Shown: positions 34,220 through 44,812, counted from the first letter of the stretch. The stretch is DNA of 64,000 nt from Herbaspirillum hiltneri N3 (GCF_001267925.1 NZ_CP011409.1:3162001-3226000); one strand, 5' to 3'. A program made the numbers and translations. The notes: a model not told the origin generated them from the letters alone.

Positions 34220-35641
34220 TTAAACAAAAAACAGGAAGGTCATGATGATGAACAGGGGAACCAGGATGGCCAGCGACCAGGCCATGTAGCCGAAGAAGGA
34301 CGGCATCCTGATGCCGCGCTCTTCAGCGATGGCCTTGACCATCATGTTCGGTGCATTGCCGATATAGCTGTTGGCGCCCATGAACACGGCGCCGGCTGAA
34401 ATCGCCGCCAGCGTCGAGCTCAGCGTGGTCATCAGCGTATGCGCATCCCCCGACGCGGTATTGAAGAACACCAGATACGTCGGCGCGTTGTCGAGGAAGG
34501 ACGACAGCAGCCCGGTAATCCAGAAATACATCGCGTCGACCGGCTGGCCATCCGGTCCGGTCACGGCGCGCACGACCGCGCCGAACGCGCCCGCTTCTCC
34601 TGCGCGCAGCATCGCGATCACGGGAATGATGGTGATGAAGATGCCGGCGAACAGCTTGGCCACTTCGACAATCGGCCCCCATGAAAAATCATTGCCGGCG
34701 CGTGCGGATTTCGGCGTGCTCCACAGCGAAATCACGATGATCGCGACCAGCGCGAGGTCGCGCAGCAGGTTCTGCAGTTCGACCGGCGTGCCCATCACGT
34801 CGAACGCCACGCCCGACTTCCAGAAGCCGCTCATGAGGACCAGCGCGATCACCGCCAGCAACAGCACGAAATTGAATTTTCCCTCGAAGCTGATACCGGA
34901 GTCGGGCGTCGGATCGCGCTCCGGCGGCAAGGCTTCTTCCTTGTTCTTATAGTAGTGACGATCGAGCAGGTAAAAGATCGCCAGCAGCGACACGCAGACA
35001 AACAAGGTCTCCGGGAAGATGTTTTTCATGGTCCAGAAAAAGTCTACGCCCTTGAGGAAACCGAGGAACAGCGGCGGATCGCCCAGCGGCGTCAGCGAGC
35101 CGCCAGCATTGGCGACCAGGAAAATGAAGAACACCACGATGTGCACCGCATGCTTGCGGTTGTCGTTGGCGCGGATCAGCGGACGAATCAGCAGCATCGA
35201 TGCGCCGGTGGTGCCCATGATGCTGGCCAGCACCGTGCCCAGCGCCAGGAGGCCGGTATTGAGCGCCGGCGTGCCATGCAGATTTCCGCGCACGCAAATG
35301 CCGCCGGCCACCACGAACAAGGCGGTCAGCAGAGCGATGAAGGGGATATATTCGGCCAGCAACGCATGCACGGTGCCGGCGGCGGCCGTATGGATACCGA
35401 AGGCCGCCGCAAACGGCAGCAGGAATGCCGCTCCCCACGCCAGCGCGATCTTGCCGAAATGGTGATGCCAGAAGTGCTCGAACAGCAACGGCCCCAGCGC
35501 AATCGACAGCAGCAGGCCGATGAAAGGAATACCCCACAACGCAGACAAGGCGCCGCCGTCAAGATCGGCTGCATGAGCCAGTTGAGGAAGCATCAAAGCG
35601 AGGCCGAGACAGCCCGATGTCGTGAGGAGTTTTGTGCGCAA
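34220..35641 (-). CDS. nhaD: NhaD-type Na+/H+ antiporter (ion transporter superfamily)
   Basis: A large inner-membrane protein of 473 residues if the TTG at 35639-35641 with a nearby AAGG is the start; the frame extends 30 codons further up without a good ATG. About twelve hydrophobic segments are seen, with the conserved IT-superfamily elements VANAGGSLTPLGDPPLFLGFLKG and FLDNAPTYLVFFN, and GANSYIGNAPNMMVKAIAEE. The N-terminus looks like a signal peptide ending LAHAAD. Exchanges Na+ or Li+ for H+; a dicarboxylate role cannot be excluded. Confidence 0.85.
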   Translation of the reverse strand: MRTKLLTTSGCLGLALMLPQLAHAADLDGGALSALWGIPFIGLLLSIALGPLLFEHFWHHHFGKIALAWGAAFLLPFAAAFGIHTAAAGTVHALLAEYIPFIALLTALFVVAGGICVRGNLHGTPALNTGLLALGTVLASIMGTTGASMLLIRPLIRANDNRKHAVHIVVFFIFLVANAGGSLTPLGDPPLFLGFLKGVDFFWTMKNIFPETLFVCVSLLAIFYLLDRHYYKNKEEALPPERDPTPDSGISFEGKFNFVLLLAVIALVLMSGFWKSGVAFDVMGTPVELQNLLRDLALVAIIVISLWSTPKSARAGNDFSWGPIVEVAKLFAGIFITIIPVIAMLRAGEAGAFGAVVRAVTGPDGQPVDAMYFWITGLLSSFLDNAPTYLVFFNTASGDAHTLMTTLSSTLAAISAGAVFMGANSYIGNAPNMMVKAIAEERGIRMPSFFGYMAWSLAILVPLFIIMTFLFFV

Positions 35642-35702
35642 TGTGTGGCCTTGTGAAGACGAAAAAATCGTAACAAACGAGGCCACACTATACCAGCAAG
35701 AC

Positions 35703-35719
35703 CGGCCATGACGGCCGGA
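35703..35719 (-). terminator. Short GC hairpin between pncB and nhaD
   Basis: CCGGCC (35703-35708) pairs with GGCCGG (35714-35719) with a 5-nt loop, in the gap downstream of pncB. No T-run is present, so it is only a possible transcript end. Confidence 0.35.
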
Positions 35720-35809
35720 ATCCGAACACATTAAAAGATTTCAGGCAAGGATACGAACCCGGAATTTCAATCGGCAAAATCCTCTCGCCGGCAGCAGCGC
35801 CGCAAGGAC

Positions 35810-36982
35810 TTACTGGATCTCGAACACCTGCCGCAAATACTTGACGTAGGCTTCGTCGTCGCACATGTTCTTGGCCGGCGTATCGGACAGTTTCGCCACC
35901 GGCTGGCCATTGCAGCGCACCATCTTCATGACCACCTGCAAGGGCGTGTAACCGAGGTCGTTGGTCAGGTTGGTGCCGACGCCGAAAGCCACCTTGGCGC
36001 GATCCTTGAAGCGCAGGTATAGCGACACCACCTTGTCGAAATCGAGACCGTCGGAGAACACCAGCACCTTGCTCTTGGAGTCGACTCGATTGTTGTCGTA
36101 ATGCTTCAGCAGGCGCTCGCCCCATTCGAACGGATCGCCGGAATCATGGCGCGCGCCATCGAACAGCTTGCAGAAGTACATGTCGAAATCGCGCAGGAAA
36201 GCATCCATGCCGTACACGTCCGATAAGGCGATACCGAGGTCGCCACGGTACTCGCGCGCCCACATTTCAAAGCCGTAAATCTGCGAATCGCGCAGGCGCG
36301 GACCGAGCGCCTGACAAGCTTGCAGATACTCATGCGCCATCGTGCCCAGCGGCGTAAGATCGTGCTGCATCGCGAACTGGACGTTGGAAGTGCCGGCGAA
36401 ATGGCTGCCCATGTGGTCCTTCATCGCCAGGATCACTTCCGCGTGCCAGCTCCGCGAGAAGCGGCGGCGCGTGCCGTAGTCGGCGATCTTGCAGCCGTCC
36501 AGCAGCGGATTGTCGGTCAGCAGCGCGATCTTGTCGCGCAGGCGCGCGCGGCCGGTTTCGTAATCCGGATCGCGCTGGGTGGCGCGAAAATACACTTCAT
36601 TGACGATCGCCAGCACCGGCACTTCGAACAGGATGGTGTGCAGCCACGGGCCCTTGACCTGGATCTCGATCTCACCGTTGCCGACCGGCGACGGCGTAAC
36701 GCTGATGTACTTTTCATTGAGATGGAACAGGTCGAGGAAATCGACGAAATCGCTCTTGATGAAACGGAAGCTGCGCAGGTAGGCCAGCTCCGACTCGCGG
36801 AAACGCAGGCGGCACAACGCAGCGATCTCGGCCTTGATCTCGTCGATGTAGGGCGTCAGATCGACATTGTCGTTGCGGCATTTGAAGCGGTACTCGACCT
36901 GCGCCCCCGGAAAGTGGTGCAGCACCACTTGCATCATGGTGAACTTGTAGAGGTCGGTGTCGAGCAAGGAAGAAATAATCAT
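35810..36982 (-). CDS. pncB: Nicotinate phosphoribosyltransferase
   Basis: Converts nicotinate and PRPP to nicotinate mononucleotide in NAD salvage. It has 390 residues from the ATG at 36980-36982. Family motifs include [21 protein letters not shown] at the start, [17 protein letters not shown] with the phosphorylated-His region, [22 protein letters not shown] and [18 protein letters not shown]. Full length, with no unusual features. Confidence 0.95.
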   Translation of the reverse strand: MIISSLLDTDLYKFTMMQVVLHHFPGAQVEYRFKCRNDNVDLTPYIDEIKAEIAALCRLRFRESELAYLRSFRFIKSDFVDFLDLFHLNEKYISVTPSPVGNGEIEIQVKGPWLHTILFEVPVLAIVNEVYFRATQRDPDYETGRARLRDKIALLTDNPLLDGCKIADYGTRRRFSRSWHAEVILAMKDHMGSHFAGTSNVQFAMQHDLTPLGTMAHEYLQACQALGPRLRDSQIYGFEMWAREYRGDLGIALSDVYGMDAFLRDFDMYFCKLFDGARHDSGDPFEWGERLLKHYDNNRVDSKSKVLVFSDGLDFDKVVSLYLRFKDRAKVAFGVGTNLTNDLGYTPLQVVMKMVRCNGQPVAKLSDTPAKNMCDDEAYVKYLRQVFEIQ

Positions 36983-37127
36983 GGCGCCTGACGATTCGGA
37001 ATGATCGTGTGCTGGAGAGGACAAGGGGCACTATCTTACCTTGGATAAGGGAGATCGTGCCCCGCCTGCGTGGGGGGTTACTTGGCGGCGCAAACCGCTT
37101 GCATGCAGCGCAAGGATTTGCAACCGC

Positions 37128-38375
37128 TCAGCGCATCGCCGATGCCGGCCGGCGTCCCTTGATGTAGGCGTCGTCCGGCATGTAGCGCGCACCGTCGAGG
37201 TAGCGCCATTCGGTCATGTTGCTGCGGCCATCCTTGCATACCAGCGTCGCCACGAATGCGCCCATGCTCGACTGCTGGTCGTGGGCGCGGAAGGTGATCG
37301 GTCCGACCGGCGTCTCGACGTTCAGCCCGCGCATGGCCGTCACCAGTTTTTCAGAATCGACCGAGCCGGCCTTCTTGATCCCCGCAACAATCGACATCAC
37401 GGTGCTGTAGCCGAATACCGCCTGCAGCAGCGGCCGTTCATTGAAGCGCTTCAGGTAGGCCTCTCGAAAGCGCTGATGCTCGGGGGTGGCGAGTTGCTCC
37501 GACGGATAGCCCAGCACCACCCAGTTTTTGGTGCCTTCATACTGCGCCAGCACGTCGCCCAGCGCCGGGCCGGCGGACATCGAGAAGACGGTGCTGGCAG
37601 CGAACAGGCCCTGGCGACTCCCCTCTTCAGCGAACTGCTGCAGATCGCTGCCGAAGGCGGCGTTGAAGATTGCATCGGGACGTGCCTGGCGCAGGGCCTT
37701 GACAACCACCTCCGCGCGCATCTTGCCCAGCGCCGGCCATTGCTCGGCGACGAACTCAACGTCGGGGCGGCGCTCTTTCAGCAACAGCTTGAAGTTGGCG
37801 ACGGCGCTTTGTCCGTATTCGTAATTAGGCGCGACGATGGCCCAGCGCCGTGCCGGCAGTTTGGCGGCCGCCTCCGCCAGCATGGCGGCCTGCGTATAGG
37901 TCGAGGGCCGCAGACGGAAGGTATAGCGATTGCCCTTGTCCAGCGTAATGGCGTCCGACAGGGCATCGCCGACCACGAACAGCTTCTTCTCGGACGCCGC
38001 GGTCCTGGCCACTGCCAGCGCCACGTTCGACAGCATGGAGCCGGTCAGCACGTCGACGCGATCGGTCTTGATCAATGCCTCGGCGTGCCGCACGGCTTCG
38101 TCGGGACTGCCGCTGTCGTCGCGCGAGATCAGTTCGAGATTGCGCCCCAGCAAGCCGCCGGCGGCATTGATTTCGGCCACGGCGAGGTCGGCGCCGTTGC
38201 GGTAAGCCTGGCTCGACTGCGCCACGCCGGTATAGCTGTTGATTTCGCCGATGCGGATGTTCCCGGCCTGGGCGGCAACGTCCGCCGGGCCAAGTCCCAA
38301 TCCCAGCACGAGCACCGCCGCCAGCCCGGTCAGAGCGTGCTTCATGAAACCCGTCTTTGCTTGTTCGTCATTCAC
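37128..38375 (-). CDS. Branched-chain amino acid-type ABC substrate-binding protein (orphan)
   Basis: A 415-residue periplasmic binding protein of the LivK/Peripla_BP_6 family. It starts at a GTG (38373-38375) or an internal ATG (38343-38345); a signal peptide ends near ADVAAQA. Mature motifs are IRIGEINSYTGVAQSSQAYRNGADLAV, INAAGGLLGRNLELISRDD and LTGSMLSNVALAVA. No permease or ATPase gene is adjacent, so it is an orphan receptor supplying a transporter encoded elsewhere, or a sensor. Ligand unknown. Confidence 0.87.
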   Translation of the reverse strand: MNDEQAKTGFMKHALTGLAAVLVLGLGLGPADVAAQAGNIRIGEINSYTGVAQSSQAYRNGADLAVAEINAAGGLLGRNLELISRDDSGSPDEAVRHAEALIKTDRVDVLTGSMLSNVALAVARTAASEKKLFVVGDALSDAITLDKGNRYTFRLRPSTYTQAAMLAEAAAKLPARRWAIVAPNYEYGQSAVANFKLLLKERRPDVEFVAEQWPALGKMRAEVVVKALRQARPDAIFNAAFGSDLQQFAEEGSRQGLFAASTVFSMSAGPALGDVLAQYEGTKNWVVLGYPSEQLATPEHQRFREAYLKRFNERPLLQAVFGYSTVMSIVAGIKKAGSVDSEKLVTAMRGLNVETPVGPITFRAHDQQSSMGAFVATLVCKDGRSNMTEWRYLDGARYMPDDAYIKGRRPASAMR

Positions 38376-38415
38376 TTTTGATCTTGTCCTTTGACGAATG
38401 AATATTTCATATTTA

Positions 38416-38436
38416 CTTATACGTAATCTGTATAAG
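38416..38436. promoter_or_regulatory. 7-bp inverted repeat upstream of the orphan binding-protein gene
   Basis: CTTATAC (38416-38422) and GTATAAG (38430-38436) are exact inverse complements around GTAATCT. It lies about 40 bp upstream of the GTG at 38375, in the promoter zone, and is the clearest dyad in the 300-bp gap before fdxA. The remainder of that gap (38437-38675) shows an AT-rich promoter-like tract but no gene. Confidence 0.4.
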
Positions 38437-38675
38437 CCTCATTTGTGAGAAAAGTTGAATTGCCTTAAAATACAAGGCTTTCCAGCCGGTTGTATAGGAA
38501 TTGTCGCGCGAGCGGCTGATTTGCCTCAAATCTGCCTGCAAAGCGCGCTGCAATCAGGGAACAACCAGGAATTCAGGCGGCAATCGTCATTTACCTCGAT
38601 TGAACCGCGCCATATTGCCACTAATTCCGGCTGAGTTTGCCCAGGTTTTAAAGAAATTTTACAGATAGGACTGTT

Positions 38676-38999
38676 ATGACCCACGTTGTGACCGACTCCT
38701 GCATCCGCTGCCGTTATACGGACTGCGTCGATGTATGCCCGGTTGATTGCTTCCGCGAAGGCCCGAATTTCCTCGCCATTGATCCCGACGAGTGCATCGA
38801 TTGCGCCGTGTGCGTGGCGGAGTGCCCGGTCAATGCGATCTATGCGGAAGAAGACGTCCCGGCCGATCAGCAGGAATTCATCAAGCTCAATGAGCAACTG
38901 GCGCGCTTCTGGCCTTCCATCACCAAAACCAAGGCGCCGCTGGCCGAAGCCGAGGAATGGAAAGACGCCAAGAACAAGCTGGAGTTCCTGCAGCGCTGA
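38676..38999 (+). CDS. fdxA: Ferredoxin FdxA, 7Fe-8S type
   Basis: A 107-residue electron carrier. The N-terminal cluster motifs are CIRCRYTDCVDVCPVDCF and CIDCAVCVAECPVNAI, the Cys spacing of 3Fe-4S plus 4Fe-4S ferredoxins of the FdxA group. The acidic C-terminal tail is typical. It lies 195 bp upstream of a ferredoxin-NADP reductase gene on the same strand, making a plausible electron-transfer pair. Confidence 0.95.
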   Translation: MTHVVTDSCIRCRYTDCVDVCPVDCFREGPNFLAIDPDECIDCAVCVAECPVNAIYAEEDVPADQQEFIKLNEQLARFWPSITKTKAPLAEAEEWKDAKNKLEFLQR

Positions 39000-39193
39000 G
39001 CATCACCGCCTGACAGCGCCGCAACGGAGCGGCGCCGGCAAGCAGCCGGCACGCTCCTTCAACAGACAGCTTTCACTTCTAGCCATACAGCCGAGACCGG
39101 GAATGCATGCGCAAGCCGCTATGCAAACCCGCCCCGGCCGGTAGCCAATTGAGTCTGGAAACACCCTCAACTGAAACGGAAATTGGATTTTTT

Positions 39194-40276
39194 ATGGACA
39201 ACTTCAAGATTGCCGCTGCTGATGCCGGCAAGACAACGCCGATTGAAACCGATGCCGTCATCGTCGGCGCCGGCCCGGTCGGCCTGTTCCAGGTATTCGA
39301 ACTCGGCCTGCTGGAAATCAAGGCGCATGTCATCGACTCGCTCGCCAACGTCGGCGGCCAATGCGTCGAGCTGTATCCGGACAAGCCGATCTACGACATT
39401 CCCGCCGTGCCCGTCTGCACCGGCCAGGAACTGACCGACAACCTGTTGAAGCAGATCGAACCGTTCGATCCGACCTTCCATCTGGGCCAGGAAGTCACCG
39501 TCGTGCAAAAGCGCGAAGACGGGCGTTTCGACCTGGAAACCTCGGCGGGCACCAAGTTCATCACCAAGACCATCTTCATCGCCGCCGGCGTCGGTTCGTT
39601 CCAGCCGCGCACGCTGAAGGTCGACGGCATCGAGGCCTTCGACGGTTCGCAACTGTTCTACCGCGTCAAGGACCCGGCCCAGTTTGAAGGCAAGAACATC
39701 GTCATCTGCGGCGGCGGCGACTCCGCGCTGGACTGGGCGCTGAACTTTGTCGGCAAGGCCGAATCCGTGGTGCTGCTGCACCGTCGCGAAGAATTCCGCG
39801 CGGCGCCGGCCTCTGTGGCCAAGATGAAGGAACTGTGCGAACAGTACGAGATGCAATTCATCGTCGGCCAGGCCACCGGCTTTGAAGCCAAGGACGGCAA
39901 GCTGTCCGAAATCAAGGTCACCGGCGCCGACGGCGTTACCCGCCGCCTGCCGCTGGACATGCTGCTGGTGTTCTTCGGTTTGTCGCCAAAACTGGGCCCG
40001 ATTGCTGAATGGGGCCTGGACATCGAGCGCAAGCAACTGAAGGTGGTCGACACCGAGAAGTTTGAAACCAATGTGCCGGGCATCTTTGCGGTCGGCGACA
40101 TCAACACCTATCCGGGCAAGAAGAAGCTGATTCTGTCGGGCTTCCACGAAGCCGCGCTGGCCGCCTTCGGCGCAGCGCCTTATATCTTCCCGGAAAAGAA
40201 GATCCACATGCAGTACACGACGACCTCGCCGAAACTGCACAAGATCCTCGGCGTGGAAACACCGGTTTTCGATTGA
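39194..40276 (+). CDS. Ferredoxin-NADP+ reductase, TrxR-like type
   Basis: A 360-residue flavoenzyme that moves electrons between NADPH and ferredoxin. FAD-binding GAGPVGL and the NGGQ-like [17 protein letters not shown] segment open the protein, the NADP motif is [12 protein letters not shown], and the second FAD motif [26 protein letters not shown] closes it. The CxxC redox pair of true thioredoxin reductases is absent, which supports the FNR assignment. The ATG at 39194 is chosen over an upstream frame because the family begins here. Confidence 0.93.
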   Translation: MDNFKIAAADAGKTTPIETDAVIVGAGPVGLFQVFELGLLEIKAHVIDSLANVGGQCVELYPDKPIYDIPAVPVCTGQELTDNLLKQIEPFDPTFHLGQEVTVVQKREDGRFDLETSAGTKFITKTIFIAAGVGSFQPRTLKVDGIEAFDGSQLFYRVKDPAQFEGKNIVICGGGDSALDWALNFVGKAESVVLLHRREEFRAAPASVAKMKELCEQYEMQFIVGQATGFEAKDGKLSEIKVTGADGVTRRLPLDMLLVFFGLSPKLGPIAEWGLDIERKQLKVVDTEKFETNVPGIFAVGDINTYPGKKKLILSGFHEAALAAFGAAPYIFPEKKIHMQYTTTSPKLHKILGVETPVFD

Positions 40277-40298
40277 TCCCGATCACCGTAGGCCACAG

Positions 40299-40333
40299 AA
40301 AAAAGCCCCCTCCTCGCGGACAGGGGCTTTTTC
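40299..40333 (+). terminator. Intrinsic terminator after the ferredoxin reductase gene
   Basis: AAAAAGCCCC and GGGGCTTTTT pair around a loop of about 14 nt, followed by CTTTT. It is 22 bp after the reductase stop. Confidence 0.82.
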
Positions 40334-40508
40334 TTTTGGTCCGGCGTGCAGATTCATTCAAGATCGACATTCGGACGCCGATAATGTTGCTATAAATCGT
40401 TGAATAAAAAGACATAATTTATCCGACAACCTGAAAATTCTTTGTCGACATTCCGTGTTTTTATCATGGCCCGGCGTACTACGGCGCCAAGCAAACCGTG
40501 TTAAAATA

Positions 40509-40521
40509 TTGCATTGCAACA
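40509..40521. promoter_or_regulatory. Putative PhaR/PhbF-binding site upstream of phaZ
   Basis: TTGCATTGCAACA reads TGTTGCAATGCAA on the other strand, which fits the TG-N-TGC-N3-GCAA pattern that I recall being described for the Herbaspirillum PHB regulator. It lies 86 bp upstream of the depolymerase start. A TTGACA-like -35 box follows at 40539. Assignment is inference from motif and neighbour. Confidence 0.5.
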
Positions 40522-40606
40522 TAGCAAGAATTGTAGTCTTGACAGCACACAATGCCGTTATGGACTAATCAGCCAGCTTCATGCGTAATATGTGTAAAGG
40601 TCAGCC

Positions 40607-41842
40607 ATGCTTTATCAACTTCATGAATTAAACCGCGCCTTTCTCAACCCCTTGATGCAATGGGCAGAGACCTCGGCAAAACTGTTTTCCGACCCCGTCT
40701 CCCCACTGGCCCACGCGCCGTTCGCACAACGTATCGCCGCCGGTTACGAACTGCTCTACCGGCTCGGCAAAGACTACGAAAAACCCGAATTCCAGATCGA
40801 ATCGACCGAAATCAACGGCAAGACCGTCGGAATCGTCGAAAAAATCGCCGAAACCAAGCCCTTCTGCCGCCTGATCCATTTCAGCAAGGACCTCGACAGC
40901 AAGCAATTCGCCGCGCTCAAGCAGCCCACCGTGCTGCTGGTCGCGCCGCTGTCGGGACATCACTCCACGCTGCTGCGCGACACCGTGCGCGGCTTGCTGC
41001 CGAACCATGACGTGTTCATCACCGACTGGACCGACGCACGCATGGTGCCGCTCGAAAAGGGCGCATTCCACCTGCACGACTATGTCTATTACATCCAGGA
41101 TTTCATCCGCACCCTGGGTCCGGACGTGCATGTGATCTCCGTGTGTCAGCCGACCGTGCCGGTGCTGGCCGCGATCGCCCTGATGGCGAGCGCCAACGAT
41201 CCCAAGCTGCCCAAGAGCATGACCATGATGGGCGGCCCGATCGACGCGCGCAAATCGCCGACCGCCGTCAATGATCTGGCCACCGAAAAGCCGTTCAGCT
41301 GGTTTGAAAATACCGTGATCTACAGCGTGCCGGCCAACTATCCGGGCTTCGGCCGCAAGGTCTACCCCGGCTTCCTGCAGCACGCCGGTTTCGTCGCCAT
41401 GAACCCGCGTCGCCATGCCGAAAGCCATTGGGACTTCTACATGCACCTGCGCGACGGCGACGACGAATCGGCCGAAAGCCATCGCAAGTTCTACGACGAA
41501 TACAATGCCGTGCTCGACATGCCTGCCGAGTTCTACCTGGAAACCATCAAGATCGTGTTTCAGGACTTCGATCTGCCGCAGGGCACCTGGAATATCGAAG
41601 GCAAGCTGGTGCGCCCGCAGGACATCAAGTCGGTGGCGCTGTTCACCATCGAGGGCGAACTGGACGACATCTCCGGCTCCGGCCAGACCCAGGCGGCGCA
41701 GGACCTGTGCTCGTCGATCCCGAAGTCGCGCAAGCAACACTTCACCGCCCCCAAATGCGGCCACTACGGCATCTTCTCGGGCCGCCGCTGGCGCGAAGTG
41801 ATCTGTCCGAAAATCGGCGAATTCATCAAGGCGAATTCCTGA
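40607..41842 (+). CDS. phaZ: Intracellular polyhydroxyalkanoate depolymerase
   Basis: Mobilises stored PHB granules to 3-hydroxybutyrate units. It has 411 residues without signal peptide, so acts on native cytoplasmic granules. The nucleophile is Cys180 in VISVCQPT, the lipase-box variant of PhaZ1 enzymes; later Asp and His are in [16 protein letters not shown] and [16 protein letters not shown]. The N-terminus [21 protein letters not shown] is typical of the PhaZ1 group. A possible regulator site is at 40509-40521 and a strong terminator follows. Confidence 0.95.
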   Translation: MLYQLHELNRAFLNPLMQWAETSAKLFSDPVSPLAHAPFAQRIAAGYELLYRLGKDYEKPEFQIESTEINGKTVGIVEKIAETKPFCRLIHFSKDLDSKQFAALKQPTVLLVAPLSGHHSTLLRDTVRGLLPNHDVFITDWTDARMVPLEKGAFHLHDYVYYIQDFIRTLGPDVHVISVCQPTVPVLAAIALMASANDPKLPKSMTMMGGPIDARKSPTAVNDLATEKPFSWFENTVIYSVPANYPGFGRKVYPGFLQHAGFVAMNPRRHAESHWDFYMHLRDGDDESAESHRKFYDEYNAVLDMPAEFYLETIKIVFQDFDLPQGTWNIEGKLVRPQDIKSVALFTIEGELDDISGSGQTQAAQDLCSSIPKSRKQHFTAPKCGHYGIFSGRRWREVICPKIGEFIKANS

Positions 41843-41865
41843 ACGGTCTGCCCTCGGGGGTCCGC

Positions 41866-41899
41866 AAGCCTTTGCCCGTCACAAGGCAAAGGCTTTTTT
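41866..41899 (+). terminator. Intrinsic terminator of phaZ
   Basis: GCCTTTGCC and GGCAAAGGC pair perfectly (9 bp) around an 8-nt loop, followed by T6. It is 24 bp after the phaZ stop. Confidence 0.92.
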
Positions 41900-42002
41900 A
41901 TTGCCTGCGCGCCGCGGCTCCTCTCCACGCAGCGTCGGTTTCCGGGATAATACGGCTACACGCCCATCCAGCCGTTCAGCCATTTTTTACCAGCCATCCA
42001 AC

Positions 42003-42722
42003 GTGTCTTCCTCAGCAGTCCTCACTCTCGCCGACCAGATCGAAAACCTGCTGCCGCAAACCCAGTGCGGCAAGTGCGGCTATCCCGCCTGCCGGCCCTA
42101 TGCGGAAGCGGTCGCCGACGGCAGCGCCGGCTACAACCAGTGTCCGCCGGGCGGCGCTGAGGGCGTGGCGCGCCTGGCGCAATTGCTGGCCAAGCCGCTG
42201 CTGCCGCTGAACCCGGCCAACGGTCTTGAACGTCCGCGCACGCGCGCCGTCATCGACGAAGCCGCCTGCATCGGCTGCACGCTATGCATCCAGGCCTGCC
42301 CGGTCGACGCCATCGTCGGCGCCGCCAAGCAGATGCACACGGTGCTGCCCGATCTGTGCACCGGCTGCGACCTGTGCGTGGCGCCCTGCCCGGTCGACTG
42401 CATCGCCATGGTCGAAGTCACGCCGGGTCTGACCGGCTGGCAGGCGTGGTCGCAGGAACAGGCCGACGCCGCCCGCGCACGGCATGACTTCCGCAACTTC
42501 CGCCTGCGCCGCGAAAAGCAGGAAAACGATGACCGTCTGGCCGCCAAAGCCGCAGCCAAGTTGAAAGAGGTGGAAGCCGCCGACGCGCTGACGCCGGCCG
42601 AGAAAGCCGAGCAGGACCGCAAGAAAGCCATCATCCAGGCCGCAATCGAACGCGCGCGCCTGAAAAAAGAACAAGCCCTCGCCAACGATCAACCAACCCC
42701 CAAGCCAATCCGCCAGCCATGA
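42003..42722 (+). CDS. rsxB: RsxB/RnfB-like iron-sulfur electron-transfer protein, stand-alone
   Basis: A 239-residue protein from a GTG at 42003. The Fis-type domain carries [16 protein letters not shown], and two 4Fe-4S ferredoxin motifs follow: [16 protein letters not shown] and [16 protein letters not shown]. The hydrophobic N-terminal anchor of true RnfB is missing, and a charged Ala/Lys/Glu-rich tail of about 80 residues follows the clusters. No other rnf genes are adjacent. It overlaps nth by four bases; an electron-supply role toward an iron-sulfur client is inferred. Confidence 0.88.
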   Translation: MSSSAVLTLADQIENLLPQTQCGKCGYPACRPYAEAVADGSAGYNQCPPGGAEGVARLAQLLAKPLLPLNPANGLERPRTRAVIDEAACIGCTLCIQACPVDAIVGAAKQMHTVLPDLCTGCDLCVAPCPVDCIAMVEVTPGLTGWQAWSQEQADAARARHDFRNFRLRREKQENDDRLAAKAAAKLKEVEAADALTPAEKAEQDRKKAIIQAAIERARLKKEQALANDQPTPKPIRQP

Positions 42723-43369
42723 ACAGCGAAAAGCGCCGAGAGATATTCAACCGCCTGCGGCAAGCCAATCCGACGCCGACCACCGAACTGGAATACACCA
42801 CGCCATTCGAGCTGCTGATCGCCGTGCTGCTGTCGGCGCAAGCCACCGACGTCTCGGTCAACAAGGCCATGCGCAAGCTGTACCCGGTCGCCAACACGCC
42901 GGCCAAGATCTATAAACTGGGCGTGGACGGGCTGATCCCCTACATCCAGACCATCGGCCTGTTCCGCACCAAGGCCAAGAACGTCATTGAAACCTGCCGC
43001 ATCCTGCTGGAACAGCACGGCGGCGAGGTGCCGCAAACGCGTGAAGAGCTCGAAGCCCTGCCGGGCGTGGGCCGCAAGACCGCCAATGTGGTGTTGAACA
43101 CGGCTTTCGGTCATGCGACCATCGCCGTCGATACGCACATCTTCCGCGTCTCCAACCGCACCGGCATTGCGCCGGGCAAGGACGTGGACGAAGTCGAACG
43201 CAAGCTGATGAAATTCATCGCGCCCGAATTCCTGCAGGACGCTCATCACTGGCTGATCCTGCACGGCCGCTACACCTGCATCGCACGCAAACCGCAATGC
43301 TGGAACTGCCTCATCGCCGATCTGTGCGAGTTCAGGCAAAAAACTCCGCTGCCCGAAAAAGGCGTATAG
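42719..43369 (+). CDS. nth: Endonuclease III (DNA glycosylase/AP lyase)
   Basis: Removes oxidised pyrimidines in base excision repair. It has 216 residues. The helix-hairpin-helix [12 protein letters not shown] carries the catalytic Lys, with the Asp in VDTHIFRV. The 4Fe-4S cluster motif C-x6-C-x2-C-x5-C is present as [17 protein letters not shown]. Start overlaps the rsxB stop, so translation is coupled. Confidence 0.96.
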   Translation: MNSEKRREIFNRLRQANPTPTTELEYTTPFELLIAVLLSAQATDVSVNKAMRKLYPVANTPAKIYKLGVDGLIPYIQTIGLFRTKAKNVIETCRILLEQHGGEVPQTREELEALPGVGRKTANVVLNTAFGHATIAVDTHIFRVSNRTGIAPGKDVDEVERKLMKFIAPEFLQDAHHWLILHGRYTCIARKPQCWNCLIADLCEFRQKTPLPEKGV

Positions 43370-43414
43370 CCGCCTGGACAGCGCCAAGAACCCGTTTCAT
43401 AAAGACCCGGGGTC

Positions 43415-44620
43415 TTAGTTGGCGCTGCCGGTGATGACCTTCTTCACCACCCAGCTCTGGTTCTCCACCTCGTAGATGGTGAAGGTGGGATTGTTGAGAT
43501 CGCCGTCCTGGTTGAACGAGATCATGCCGGTCATGCCGTTGAAGCGGATTTCATGCAGCGCCTGGGCTATCTTTTTCGGTTCCGTCGAATTGGCCTGGCG
43601 CATCGCCGCGATCAGCACCTGCGTGGCGTCATAGGCAAACGGTGCGAACAGCTCGATGTTGCTGTCGAATTTCTGCATGTAGTTCTTTTCAAAATTCTTC
43701 CAGCCCGGCATTTTTCCCATCGGCAGTCCCGGCTCCAGCACGATGCTGCCGTTGCCGTCGGCGCCCGCCGCACGCAGGAACGGCAACCCCACCGTCCCGC
43801 TGGAACCGATGAAGCGAATATCCGGATTGCGCCGTTTCAGGCTGCGCGCCAGCGTCGAGGCCTGCAACTCAAGACCGCCGAACATCACCGCGTCCGGACG
43901 CAGCCGCGCGGCATCGGCCAGCACCGCATTGAAATCCGAGGTCTTGTCGCTGACACTGTGGGAACCGACAATCTGCGCGCCCAGCTCCCGCGCCGTGCGG
44001 CTGAATTGTTCGACGAAGCCGCGCCCGAACGGGGTGCCGTCATCCACCACGAGGAAGCGTTTGGCCTGCAAGGTCTTGACCGCGTAATCGGCGGTGTAGC
44101 TGCCGGCGCTGCCGTTGTTGCCAATGGTGCGAAAGGCGGCACGATTGCCTTGCTGCGTATAGAGATTGCTCATGCTGGCCGGCGAGATCTGGATCACGCC
44201 GCCCGCATTGTAAATCGGCGCGGCGGCCAGGCTGGCCGCACTGTTCCAATGTCCGATAACGCCCACCACGCCGCTGCGCACCAGGTAGCGAGCGATGAAT
44301 TCGGCAGTGCGCGGATTGGTGCGGTCGTCCTGGGTCAGCAGCTTCAATTGCATCTGCTTGCCCTGGATTTGCAGGCCGCGCTTGTTGGCTTCGTCCACCG
44401 CCAGTTGCGCGGCGTTGGCCATGCTTTTGCCAACGGCGGCGGAGGTCCCGCTTAACGGCCCGGCGTAGCCGATCAGCACGATCCGGCCGTCGTCGTCTTC
44501 CGGATTTGTCTTGGTGATCGAGGCGTGCGAGGAGAGAGAAAACAAGGACAGCAACAGCAGCGACGACGACAGCGCCGGCAACAGGAACGCGAGCTGCCGC
44601 CTGCAGAGCCTGAGTTTCAT
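43415..44620 (-). CDS. Branched-chain amino acid-type ABC substrate-binding protein (orphan)
   Basis: A 401-residue LivK-family periplasmic protein. A leucine/serine-rich signal peptide extends to about residue 33. The mature start RIVLIGYAGPLSGTSAAVGKSMANAAQ, the DDRTNPRTAEFIARYLV and GVIGHWNSAASLAAAPIY segments, and the final FNQDGDLNNPTFTIYEVENQSW match the family. As for the gene at 37128, no transporter genes adjoin it. Ligand unknown. Confidence 0.88.
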   Translation of the reverse strand: MKLRLCRRQLAFLLPALSSSLLLLSLFSLSSHASITKTNPEDDDGRIVLIGYAGPLSGTSAAVGKSMANAAQLAVDEANKRGLQIQGKQMQLKLLTQDDRTNPRTAEFIARYLVRSGVVGVIGHWNSAASLAAAPIYNAGGVIQISPASMSNLYTQQGNRAAFRTIGNNGSAGSYTADYAVKTLQAKRFLVVDDGTPFGRGFVEQFSRTARELGAQIVGSHSVSDKTSDFNAVLADAARLRPDAVMFGGLELQASTLARSLKRRNPDIRFIGSSGTVGLPFLRAAGADGNGSIVLEPGLPMGKMPGWKNFEKNYMQKFDSNIELFAPFAYDATQVLIAAMRQANSTEPKKIAQALHEIRFNGMTGMISFNQDGDLNNPTFTIYEVENQSWVVKKVITGSAN

Positions 44621-44812
44621 GAATGGTGTCCCCTCATTGCGTGAGATGTGACGATGTTTGCTCGTCTTGCGGAGATATATTACCGCATGACAATTTCATG
44701 CGCACGGCCGGAATTCACTTCGCCTGCACCGAACCGGGCAGCCCGGCCGCCCCGGACGATTTGCCCCACACGGCGTACAATACTCTTTTTCCGCGTTTCG
44801 CCAGCCGCCGCA

